A stretch of 64,000 nucleotides of DNA, from contig NZ_JAELVF020000001.1 of the NCBI RefSeq assembly GCF_018101125.2, positions 1,451,215 to 1,515,214 of the forward strand, given 5' to 3'. Below, piece by piece: positions 35,984-50,687 of this stretch. The stretch is from Streptomyces tardus (lineage in GTDB: Bacteria > Actinomycetota > Actinomycetes > Streptomycetales > Streptomycetaceae). Made by a program: the position numbers and the translations under genes. Within the stretch, counting starts at the first letter, position 1. Each line of letters opens with the position of its first letter. The notes below the pieces were generated by a model, which saw only the letters and a program-made list of their open reading frames with translations, was not told the origin of the DNA and did not search any database.

Positions 35984-37242
35984 TCGGCAGCCCTCCACAG
36001 CAGTACGGCGTTGTTGCCGCCGAAGCCGGTGCCGCTCACCAGAACGGACGGCCGGGCGAGTGGTACCGGGTTGCCGACCGGGACCGCGAGCGGGCAGTCG
36101 GGATCGACGTTCTCGACATGGGCGTTGGGCGGGACGAGTCCGTGGCGCAGGATCAGCGCGGCGATGGCGCAGCCGAAGACTCCGGCGGCGCCCGCCGTGT
36201 GGCCCATGACCGCCTTGGGCGCCGAACCGACGACCTCTGCCGGTGCGATCAGCACCGACAGCGCCTCGCCGACGGCGTCGGCCTCCACCGTGTCGTTGCC
36301 CGCCACTCCCGCGCGGTGCAGTACGACGGCGCCGGGCGCCTCCGGAACGTCGGCGAGCACATCGGCGACCGAACGACGCAGCTGTTCGCCGGTGGGTTCG
36401 GGGGCCATGGGGTGGTGTGCGTCGCAACTCCAGGCGTGTGCGGCGAGTTCGGCGTGCGCGGTAGCGCCGCGACGGCGGGCGGACTCGGCCGATTCGAGCA
36501 CCATCGCCACCGCGCCCTCGCCGGTGACCATGCCCGCCCGCGCGGTGTCGAAGGGACGGCAGTGCTCGCTGTCGACGAGTTCGAAGCGCTCCAGGGTGCC
36601 GACCGCGACCCGGGAGAAGGCGTCGCCGCCGCAGACGAGGACCAGGTCCGCCTGCCCGGTCTCGATCAGTTCGGCGCCCCAGCTCACCGCGTACGCACCG
36701 GCCGAACAGGCCGTGGACAGCGTGTGGTTGGGGCCGCCGATGCCGAATCGGGCGGCGATGACGGAGGCGACGTGGTGTGTGGCGAGCCCGCGCTCGTCCT
36801 CCCCGGCCTGCCCTGCCGCGGAGTCGCTGCCCCGGGGCCCGCTGCCCGCGGACGCGGCTGCCGCGGTTGCGCTGTCCGCCGGCTCCGCCAGATCGATGTC
36901 GCCGAGCGAAGTGCCCACCGACAGGCCGGCGTCGGCGAGTTGCTCGTGGGTGAGCCCGGCCTCGCCGACCGCTTCGGCGACGGCGGCGGCGATCAGCGCG
37001 CTGGTGCGCCCTCCGGGGGCATGCGAGGAGACGCCGTGGGTGGCGTCCTGGGGCGCGGAGCCGGACGGGTCGTCCGGGGAACGGGTCTCGGGGCCCGCGT
37101 AGAAGTTCGGGCGGAAGGACAGACCGCAGTCGTCCGGCGCGGGCACCGGCAGCTGGTCCGCGCGCAGAAGTCCGTCCCACAGAGCGGTGGTTCCGCTGCC
37201 GAAGCAGCTCACCGACCCCATCCCAGTGACCACGACCGTCAC
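35980..37242 (-). CDS. Beta-ketoacyl synthase (KSalpha, type II PKS)
   Basis: 420 residues. Claisen-condensing enzyme with Cys179 in LSTACSAGAYA, first His309 in VLHRAGVAGND (canonical HGTGTxxND, altered but spaced correctly) and second His348 in KAVMGHTAGAAG. The triad is therefore complete. Coupled to the CLF-like partner by a GTGA overlap. The likely role is extending an ACP-bound acyl chain that becomes the N-acyl cap of the peptide. GTG at 37242 after GAGGTG; the frame is open to 37284. An Ala/Ser/Gly insertion at residues 120-148 is unusual for a KSalpha. Confidence 0.88.
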   Translation of the reverse strand: MTVVVTGMGSVSCFGSGTTALWDGLLRADQLPVPAPDDCGLSFRPNFYAGPETRSPDDPSGSAPQDATHGVSSHAPGGRTSALIAAAVAEAVGEAGLTHEQLADAGLSVGTSLGDIDLAEPADSATAAAASAGSGPRGSDSAAGQAGEDERGLATHHVASVIAARFGIGGPNHTLSTACSAGAYAVSWGAELIETGQADLVLVCGGDAFSRVAVGTLERFELVDSEHCRPFDTARAGMVTGEGAVAMVLESAESARRRGATAHAELAAHAWSCDAHHPMAPEPTGEQLRRSVADVLADVPEAPGAVVLHRAGVAGNDTVEADAVGEALSVLIAPAEVVGSAPKAVMGHTAGAAGVFGCAIAALILRHGLVPPNAHVENVDPDCPLAVPVGNPVPLARPSVLVSGTGFGGNNAVLLWRAAE

Positions 37243-37493
37243 CGACGCACCTCGCTTCCGGGTAGCGCTGCGGCAGCGCTGCACAAAAATTGCCGACGCT
37301 ACTCAGCGTGCATTCGGAAAGAGGTGGTGACCACGAGATTGCAAGTACCTGCAGCAACCAGGATCAGCGCTTCTGTGCTTTTCGCCCACTGTCCTACTGT
37401 GGGCCCCGATCACTGTGGTACATCTCATTCCCCGGAAATACTCCGCGGGAACCACACTGAATCACATTATTGGCCCGAGGAAAGGGAATTCCG

Positions 37494-37748
37494 GTGAGCG
37501 TCGAAACCACTTTGGACGAGGCGGAACTTCGGAATCTCGTTGCGGACACGCTCGATGTCGAGACTGCGGCGCTGACCGATGACGTACTGCTCATCGAGGA
37601 GCTCGGCGTCGACTCCGTCGTGGCGCTCGAGCTCGCGGTCACGCTGGAGAACCGGTACGACATCAAGATTCCCGAGACCGACCTGGTGGCGGTCCGCAAG
37701 TTCCCCGACATCGTCGCGCTGCTGAACCGGAAGCTGCAGGGTCAGTGA
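37494..37748 (+). CDS. Acyl carrier protein
   Basis: 84 residues. The phosphopantetheine Ser is in ELGVDSVVALEL, and the helix pattern is normal for a type II ACP. GTG at 37494 (VSVETTLDEAEL); the frame opens 24 bases earlier. First gene of a rightward five-gene operon (ACP, three DsrE-like proteins, double hotdog) whose genes all overlap by 1-4 bases. It diverges from the KS/CLF pair across about 250 bp. It should carry the growing chain for that synthase. Confidence 0.9.
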   Translation: MSVETTLDEAELRNLVADTLDVETAALTDDVLLIEELGVDSVVALELAVTLENRYDIKIPETDLVAVRKFPDIVALLNRKLQGQ

Positions 37749-38122
37749 CAGCGCAGACGGCGAACGCCCGCAGCGAGCGGGACTCTCCCGCCGGCCCCGG
37801 TTCCTACCTGCTCATCGAGAGCAAGGGGAACTGGGCGGGCCCGACCGCAGGTGCCTTCCTCCGCGATGCCGTGGTGCTCGCGGAGGCGGGCCACCGGGTA
37901 CGGGTCTTCCTCGTCGAGGACGGGGTCTTCAGCGCGGTGGGCAACGAGGTCGCCGAGATCGAGCGGCTGGCCGAGCTCGGCGCCGAGATCCTGGTCGACG
38001 ACTTCTCCGCGGCGCAGCGCGCACTCGGCGCCACCACGCTCTCGCCGCACGCCTCGCTCGTCGGCATGGACGTGATCGCCGCGGCGCTGTCCGAGGACGA
38101 CTGCCGGGGAGTGTGGCACTGA
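37745..38122 (+). CDS. DsrE-fold protein 1 (no catalytic Cys at the usual place)
   Basis: 125 residues with the DsrE/F alpha/beta pattern: a strand (YLLIESKGNW), a helix (FLRDAVVLAEAGHRVRVFLVE), then GVFSAVGNEVAEIERLAELGAE. In DsrE and TusD a sulfur-carrying Cys lies in a CxxA..RRG turn. The corresponding stretch here is DDFSAAQRALG, with no Cys; the only Cys is near the C-terminus (DDCRG). GTG overlaps the ACP stop (GTGA). Members of this fold form heterohexamers in sulfur relay, but nothing else of that pathway is visible. The function in this cluster is unknown. Confidence 0.7.
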   Translation: MTAQTANARSERDSPAGPGSYLLIESKGNWAGPTAGAFLRDAVVLAEAGHRVRVFLVEDGVFSAVGNEVAEIERLAELGAEILVDDFSAAQRALGATTLSPHASLVGMDVIAAALSEDDCRGVWH

Positions 38123-38535
38123 TGGCGGGCACGATGGAACGCCGCATGTGGGACCTGCTGTTGATCCTCACCACCGCACCGCACTCCAGCGATGTCGTCA
38201 CCTCCGCGCTGCGCCTCTCCCAGGCCGTGCTCGACCGGGGCGGCTCGGTGCGGGTGTGGGCCTGCGGCTACGCGACGATGATGACGCAGGACACCTTCGG
38301 CGACACCAAGCTGCCGAACACCCGCGACCCCGAGGGGTACTACCCCTCGCCCTCGGCCGTCGTCCAACGGATGATCACCGACGGCGAGGGCCGTTTCGGC
38401 TGGATCAGCTGTACGGCGTGCACCGAGGAGCGCGGTTCCACGCACCACATTCCGCAGGTGCGGCACAGGTCGCCGCTGCGGCTGGCGACGACCGTCACCT
38501 CCGCGAAGCAGACCCTTTACCTCGGGGGAGCCTGA
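38122..38535 (+). CDS. DsrE-fold protein 2 (retains candidate active Cys)
   Basis: 137 residues with the DsrE-like fold: DLLLILTTAPHSSDVVTSAL, then RLSQAVLDRGGSVRVWACGY, and a turn ISCTACTEERG. The last matches the Cys-containing loop of TusD/DsrE (CxxA..RRG), so of the three proteins only this one keeps a plausible persulfide Cys. Starts at an ATG within TGATG, overlapping gene 1, and ends with TGATG into gene 3. That one catalytic and two non-catalytic subunits would co-assemble, as in TusBCD, is an inference. Confidence 0.7.
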   Translation: MAGTMERRMWDLLLILTTAPHSSDVVTSALRLSQAVLDRGGSVRVWACGYATMMTQDTFGDTKLPNTRDPEGYYPSPSAVVQRMITDGEGRFGWISCTACTEERGSTHHIPQVRHRSPLRLATTVTSAKQTLYLGGA

Positions 38536-38951
38536 TGACCACCACCAAGGGCCGCGGAGCACGCGGCCCCCGTGTGCTGTGCGTGCTCGACCGCGGCTAC
38601 CGCGGCGCGGTCGAGGCGCAGTTCTTCCACGCCCTGTACGGACTGCTGGATCTGCACGAGCAGTTCGAGCAGATCGACGTGGCGCTGCGCGGGGCCGCGG
38701 TGACGATGGCCGTCGAGGAGGACGAGTACCGCCCCGAGGTGCGGCTGGGCACGATGGTGCTGGACACGCTGCCCGACTACCGGGGTTCGGTGCGGGACCT
38801 GGTCGAGGAGGGCTTCGCGGTCTACGTGGACCGCTCCGACGTCACCGCCCTCGGCTTCGATCCCGACCGCCTGGTCGACGGTACGACCTGCCTGCCCTCC
38901 GCCGAACTGTCGCTGCGCTGGCCCGAGTACGACGAGGTGTGGTTCGTGTGA
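38535..38951 (+). CDS. DsrE-fold protein 3 (divergent)
   Basis: 138 residues. An alpha/beta protein with RVLCVLDRGYRGAVEAQFFH, the helix ALYGLLDLHEQFEQIDVALRG and a C-terminal strand YDEVWFV, consistent with the most divergent subunit of a DsrEFH/TusBCD-type set. The Cys loop is absent; LVEEGFAVYVDRSDVTALG occupies that place. The assignment rests mainly on its position after two clear DsrE-like genes plus general fold features, so it is less secure. Joined to the next gene by a GTGA overlap (38948-38951). Confidence 0.58.
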   Translation: MTTTKGRGARGPRVLCVLDRGYRGAVEAQFFHALYGLLDLHEQFEQIDVALRGAAVTMAVEEDEYRPEVRLGTMVLDTLPDYRGSVRDLVEEGFAVYVDRSDVTALGFDPDRLVDGTTCLPSAELSLRWPEYDEVWFV

Positions 38952-39949
38952 CCGGGCCGCTGCTCGCCCCGGGCGGATCGGTCGGGACACGGCCGACCGG
39001 GCCGCGCGGTTACGCGAGCCCGCTGCGCGCGGTCGACCGCCTCGAGGTGCTCGCCCGCGAGCCGCATCCGCGTTTCGTGCTGTACAAGACGGTCGACCCC
39101 GAAGACCCGTACATGGCCGGGCACTTCCCCGGTCTGACGCTGCTGCCGGCCGTCTTCGTCCTCGAAGGGCTGCGGCAGGCGATGACGGCGCTGCTCGGCG
39201 TCGAGGAGCCGCTGAACCTCGTCGAGGTGCGGTCCGCGCGCTGGCTCGCCCCGATGCAGGGCGGCGACGAGGTGCGGCTCGACGTCGCGGCGGAGCCCCT
39301 GGCGGACGGGCTGTGGCAGTTGAAGGCGGACGGGGTGCGGCAGGACGGCACCCCGGTGGCCGCGGTGAAGGTCGTACTCGGTGACCGCACCGCCGCGCCC
39401 GCCGGCGACTGGCCCGCACCCCGTGCCCACGGCGCGCACGGCGGCGAGGCCGGCCGGTTCGCCGACGGGGTCGAGGGCCCGGACTACGCCCGGATCCTGG
39501 AACTCCTGCCGGTGCGCCACCCGATGCTGCTGGTGGACCGGGTGGAGGCGCTGGAACCCGGGCGGCGCATCGTCGTCGCCAAGGCGATCTCCGGTTCGGA
39601 ACCCTGTTACCAGGGGCTCGACGACGGGCTGCCGCTGTCGCGGTACATGTTCCCCAGGGCGTTGATGCTGGAGTCCTTCGGGCAGTCCTCGGTGCTGCTG
39701 TGGCTGTGTTCCGACGCCTCGGAGGGCGTACTGGTGGCGGCGGCGTTCCGCGACTGCCGCTTCCACGGCGAGGTGCGGCCCGGAGCGGTGCTGCGGCACG
39801 AGGTGTGGATCGAGCGGCTGATGGCCGACAACGTCTTCGTCTCGGGCCGGACCTGGGACGGCGACCGCTGTGTGATGACGGTCGGCAGCCTCATCGGCTC
39901 CGCACGGCCCCGCACCCAGGTCGACCGTACGGCCGTCCCCGACACCTGA
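38948..39949 (+). CDS. Double-hotdog FabZ/FabA-like dehydratase
   Basis: 333 residues in two hotdog domains. Domain 1 (about 24-145) has DPYMAGHFPGLTLLPAV, retaining the catalytic His59 of GHFPxxP; its acidic partner lies in LEGLRQAM. Domain 2 (about 178-320) has PVRHPMLLVDRVEALEPG and the acidic helix MFPRALMLESFGQSS, but no His in the GHFP position (LSRYMFPRA). The pair might work as a pseudo-heterodimer that dehydrates 3-hydroxyacyl-ACP, as polyene-type type II PKS dehydratases do. GTG start in a GTGA overlap with DsrE-like protein 3. It ends the operon. Confidence 0.82.
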   Translation: MTGPLLAPGGSVGTRPTGPRGYASPLRAVDRLEVLAREPHPRFVLYKTVDPEDPYMAGHFPGLTLLPAVFVLEGLRQAMTALLGVEEPLNLVEVRSARWLAPMQGGDEVRLDVAAEPLADGLWQLKADGVRQDGTPVAAVKVVLGDRTAAPAGDWPAPRAHGAHGGEAGRFADGVEGPDYARILELLPVRHPMLLVDRVEALEPGRRIVVAKAISGSEPCYQGLDDGLPLSRYMFPRALMLESFGQSSVLLWLCSDASEGVLVAAAFRDCRFHGEVRPGAVLRHEVWIERLMADNVFVSGRTWDGDRCVMTVGSLIGSARPRTQVDRTAVPDT

Positions 39950-40078
39950 CGCCCGACGCAGGACGCCCGACGCCTGACACCTGACGCAGGACGCCCGACG
40001 CCTGACACCTGACACAGGACGCCTGACGCCTGACGCCTGACGCCCGACGCCTGACGGACGCCTGCACCTGACGCCCGA
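39950..40078. repeat. Degenerate tandem repeat, about 10-bp theme
   Basis: A run of about 13 units of ACGCCYGACR / CTGACACCTG type directly after the hotdog stop. Non-coding and not palindromic as a whole. It may be a local slippage expansion. Confidence 0.75.
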
Positions 40079-40129
40079 GGCACCACCGAACGGCAGCGCA
40101 CGGCGGAACGCACGACCGGGCGCGGCACG

Positions 40130-40187
40130 CACCGCAGGGCCTGTCCACGACCGAGGTCTCCCCCGGTCGCGTACAGGCCCTGCGGTG
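40130..40187. terminator. Bidirectional terminator hairpin
   Basis: 15-bp outer stem (40130-40144 with 40173-40187) and an inner CGACCG/CGGTCG pair, between the convergent hotdog and Cys-thioesterase genes. Confidence 0.75.
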
Positions 40188-40204
40188 CTTCGGCACTGCC
40201 CCGG

Positions 40205-41002
40205 CTACGAGCCGACGGGCGCCTTGATCGCGTCGTTCACCGCGTCGGCGACCCGCTTGTCGCGCAGGATGTCGCTGTGCGCGACGGCGATGTCGACGGT
40301 GACGGCGGCCTGTGCGGCGCCCTCGGTCGGGTGCTCGGAGTTCACGGCGGTCGCGGTGGACCAGGCGGCGGCCGGGTCGATCTGCCGGGCGGCGTTCAGA
40401 TAGGCGACGAAGGACCGGAAGACGGCGACGAACTCGTCGAGCATCTCGGTGTCCAGTTCCTCGCGGGCGAAGGCGACGCCGGCCTTCTCCTGGAAGATCC
40501 GCACGAGTTCGTCACCGTAGGCGGCGAACTCCGCGAAGCGCGCCTGCGCCTCCTCGCCCTCGCGGTGCGCCGCCGCCACCTCGTCAGCGGAGAGCACCGC
40601 GGCGAACTGGTTCATCATCGCGACGAAGTCCCGGTAGAGGCTGGCGTGCGTCGGCACCTCGGGGTCGAACATCACGAAGACCGGTGCGCTGCCCTGGCGT
40701 TCGGCGATCCGGGCGGCCAACTCGCCGGCGTGGACGCTGCCCGCGCAGTAGCCGAGCACCGCGCGCACCGTGCGTCCGCTCGCGGCGATCCCGTCGGCCC
40801 ACAGCCCGAGGAAGTCCTCGGCCGAACCCGCACTCGCGCCGTCCGGCTGCCGGGTCTCCCACAGCGCCAGTCCGTGGCCGAGGTTCGGGGCGAGGTCGGA
40901 GAAGCTCGAGTCGGAGCGGCCGGTGGTGGCGAAGTCGACGCCGAGTACGACCTCGCCCCCCTGGCCCTCGTTCAGCACTTTCCATCCGTTGAGCTTTGTC
41001 AT
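40205..41002 (-). CDS. Thioesterase-like alpha/beta hydrolase with Cys nucleophile
   Basis: 265 residues. The nucleophile elbow is VLGYCAGSV, a GxCxG in place of GxSxG (Cys86). The lid is long and acidic/helical, around residues 115-190. Cys-type thioesterases occur in some NRPS pathways where they make strained or amide products (for example sulfazecin and obafluorin), but those are integrated domains, not stand-alone. It lies downstream of ferredoxin/P450 on the same strand, with a hairpin (41080-41124) between. Possible roles are acyl transfer, release of the acyl chain from the ACP, or loading of the A-less module. I do not recognise a named homologue. Confidence 0.68.
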   Translation of the reverse strand: MTKLNGWKVLNEGQGGEVVLGVDFATTGRSDSSFSDLAPNLGHGLALWETRQPDGASAGSAEDFLGLWADGIAASGRTVRAVLGYCAGSVHAGELAARIAERQGSAPVFVMFDPEVPTHASLYRDFVAMMNQFAAVLSADEVAAAHREGEEAQARFAEFAAYGDELVRIFQEKAGVAFAREELDTEMLDEFVAVFRSFVAYLNAARQIDPAAAWSTATAVNSEHPTEGAAQAAVTVDIAVAHSDILRDKRVADAVNDAIKAPVGS

Positions 41003-41079
41003 CTGTCAGCTGTCCAGTCAGGTCCGCGGTGGATGTGGAAGTGGGGGTGGCAGCGGGGAGCCGGGGCTCCGCCGCAAAG

Positions 41080-41124
41080 GCCGTGGGTCCGACGCCCACA
41101 CGGGAGGGACGTCAGACCCACGGC
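41080..41124 (-). terminator. Hairpin between ferredoxin and Cys-thioesterase genes
   Basis: 10-bp stem (41080-41089 with 41115-41124) and a 25-base loop that can fold further. A weak terminator or attenuator between the P450/ferredoxin pair and the next leftward gene. Confidence 0.45.
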
Positions 41125-41141
41125 TGAGGTGGACGGCGGCC

Positions 41142-41348
41142 TCAGCCGTCCGTGATCCGGATCGCCTTCGAGGGGCAGATGTCCTCGGCGAGACGGCGTG
41201 CGTCGGAGGAGTTGTCCAGAGTGGGTGAGCTGTCGAGCAGCACGACCATTCCGTCGTCGTCCTGGTCGAAGATGGTGGGTGCGTTCAGCGCGCACAGCCC
41301 GGCGCCGATGCAGCGGTCGCGGTCAGCGTGGATCTTCATGCGGTTCAC
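41142..41348 (-). CDS. [3Fe-4S]-type ferredoxin, P450 partner
   Basis: 68 residues with DRCIGAGLCALNAPTIFDQ and a distal DICPSKAI, the three-Cys pattern of actinobacterial [3Fe-4S] ferredoxins that donate electrons to cytochromes P450. I favour GTG at 41348, because it overlaps the P450 stop (GTGA); an ATG at 41339 is the alternative. It is co-transcribed with the P450, which it should serve. No ferredoxin reductase is seen nearby, so a housekeeping one is presumably used. Confidence 0.9.
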   Translation of the reverse strand: MNRMKIHADRDRCIGAGLCALNAPTIFDQDDDGMVVLLDSSPTLDNSSDARRLAEDICPSKAIRITDG

Positions 41349-42568
41349 CACCCGACCGTGAGCTTGTGGATCGGCGGCAGACCGTCGATCAGCTCGATCG
41401 GCTCGCTGCTCTCGACCATGTGAAGGTTCGGGTAGCGGGTGATCAGGCTCTTCAGGCACAGCTCCAGCATCAGCCGGGCGACGTGCTGGCCCAGGCACTG
41501 GTGGATGCCGTAGCCGAAGGCGAGGTGGTCCCGCGCGTCCCGGTGGATGTCGAAGGTGTCCGGGCTGCTGTACTGCTGCGGGTCGCGGTCGGCCAGCCCC
41601 TTGAGGAGCAGGATGCCCTCGCCCTCCTTGATGGTGACACCGTCGATCTCGACGTCGGCGAGCGCGACGCGGGCGATGATCTCGTCCACCAGGCTGAAGT
41701 ACCGCAGGATCTCGTCGACCGTCTTCGGCATGAGGCCCTCGGGGTCCTCACGCAGCGCGGCGAGCTGCTCGGGGTGGTCCAGGAGCGCCTGGGTGCCGAG
41801 CGCGATGCGGTTGACGATGAACTCGTAGCCGGCGAGCAGCAGCATCTTCGTCATCAGAGTCAGACCGTGGTGGTCGAACTCCTCGGACTTGGTTGCCCGG
41901 GTGATGAAGTTGCCGAGCATGTCGTCGGTCGGGTTGTCCTGCTTCTCGGTGACGAGGGTGGCGAAGTACTTCATCAACTCGTCGTTGGCCGCCAGCTTCT
42001 CGTCCATCGTGTACGAGTGCCGGGTGCCCACCATGATCGCGGCGTTCTTGGTGAAGATGTCCCGCTCGGCCTCCGGGATGCCCGCCAGCTCGCAGATGAC
42101 CTGGGCCGGCAGCGGCAGCGCCAGCGCCTGGACCAGGTCGACCGGGCTGCCCTGCTCCTGCATGCGGTCCAGGTAGACGTCGATGAGCTCCTGGACCCTG
42201 GGCCCGAGCTTCTTGGCGGCCCGGATGGTGAAGTCCGGCAGTGCCATGCCGCGGATGCGGGTGTGCCGGGGCGCGTCCATGGTCACCAGGAGGTTCTTGG
42301 CGTCCCTGGCGATCATGTCCAGCAGTTCCTGCGGAGCCGGGAACCGGATCGGGAACGTGGGGTGCGGCTCCACGCTGAACCGGTCGTCGGCCAGCAGCTG
42401 CTGGATCTGCTCGTGCTGCGCGACGAGCCACGCCTTGCTGCCCGACGGCATTTCGACCTGCGTCAACGGTCGGCCTTCCGGCAGCTGCTCGTATTCCGGC
42501 AGCAGCGGGTTGGGCCAACCGTGAGGGGCGACGGGGCAGGTCGCCACCTTCTCCACGGTGTCAGTCAT
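41345..42568 (-). CDS. Cytochrome P450 with altered I-helix
   Basis: 407 residues. Heme-binding FGYGIHQCLGQ (Cys358) and the ExxR motif EILRYFS are intact. The I-helix oxygen-activation site, normally AGxxT with an acid-alcohol pair, reads LLLAGYEFIVN, so the Thr is Phe. P450s beside N-methyl-Tyr NRPS modules in WS9326A-type clusters dehydrogenate the carrier-bound acyl-dipeptide to dehydrotyrosine. The same reaction is my best guess here; beta-hydroxylation is the alternative. Diverges from the first NRPS and is coupled to the ferredoxin. Confidence 0.88.
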   Translation of the reverse strand: MTDTVEKVATCPVAPHGWPNPLLPEYEQLPEGRPLTQVEMPSGSKAWLVAQHEQIQQLLADDRFSVEPHPTFPIRFPAPQELLDMIARDAKNLLVTMDAPRHTRIRGMALPDFTIRAAKKLGPRVQELIDVYLDRMQEQGSPVDLVQALALPLPAQVICELAGIPEAERDIFTKNAAIMVGTRHSYTMDEKLAANDELMKYFATLVTEKQDNPTDDMLGNFITRATKSEEFDHHGLTLMTKMLLLAGYEFIVNRIALGTQALLDHPEQLAALREDPEGLMPKTVDEILRYFSLVDEIIARVALADVEIDGVTIKEGEGILLLKGLADRDPQQYSSPDTFDIHRDARDHLAFGYGIHQCLGQHVARLMLELCLKSLITRYPNLHMVESSEPIELIDGLPPIHKLTVGW

Positions 42569-42948
42569 GGCGTTACCCCTTTGTCAGTAATCGATGTTTG
42601 CGCTGCGGCAGATGCTAGGAGTCGACTCCTCCGCGTCCGCGGCGCTTGCCACTTGCTGCAAGCCGATTCGAAGAATTTGAATTCCCCTGCCAGGACCGGG
42701 CGTTTCCGGAAAATGCATCTGCTCGCGACAGTCATTGTCCGATCGTGTATTTCTTTAGCCGGAGAACGTCGATCGACCTCCAGCCGGCGAAGTACGGGGC
42801 ACGCCGAGAACGCGACCCACTTCTCCCGCCGTAGGTGATCCGGCCGACTCGCTCCAGACGACCAGGGCAACCGATGACGTTTGTCCTGCCCGTCAACCGA
42901 ACCCGACCGGAATCTCAGATCGGCTTGGCCCGAAGAAACAGAGGACAG
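42569..42948. promoter_or_regulatory. Divergent promoter region between P450 and first NRPS
   Basis: About 380 bp, with a lower-GC patch at about 42650-42770 (GAATTTGAATTC at 42669-42680). It presumably carries the promoters of the NRPS operon and of the P450/ferredoxin unit. No operator could be defined. Confidence 0.5.
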
Positions 42949-50685
<7,737 letters not shown>

Positions 50686-50687
50686 GA

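Noticed and set aside
34931..37357. 808-codon minus-strand frame spanning both ketosynthase genes
   Set aside because: Its first half is out of frame with the true KS gene; only the C-terminal part from 35983 is the CLF-like protein.
39950..40078. Possible CRISPR-like array after the hotdog gene
   Set aside because: Units are about 10 bp, degenerate and adjacent with no spacers; this is a simple tandem repeat.
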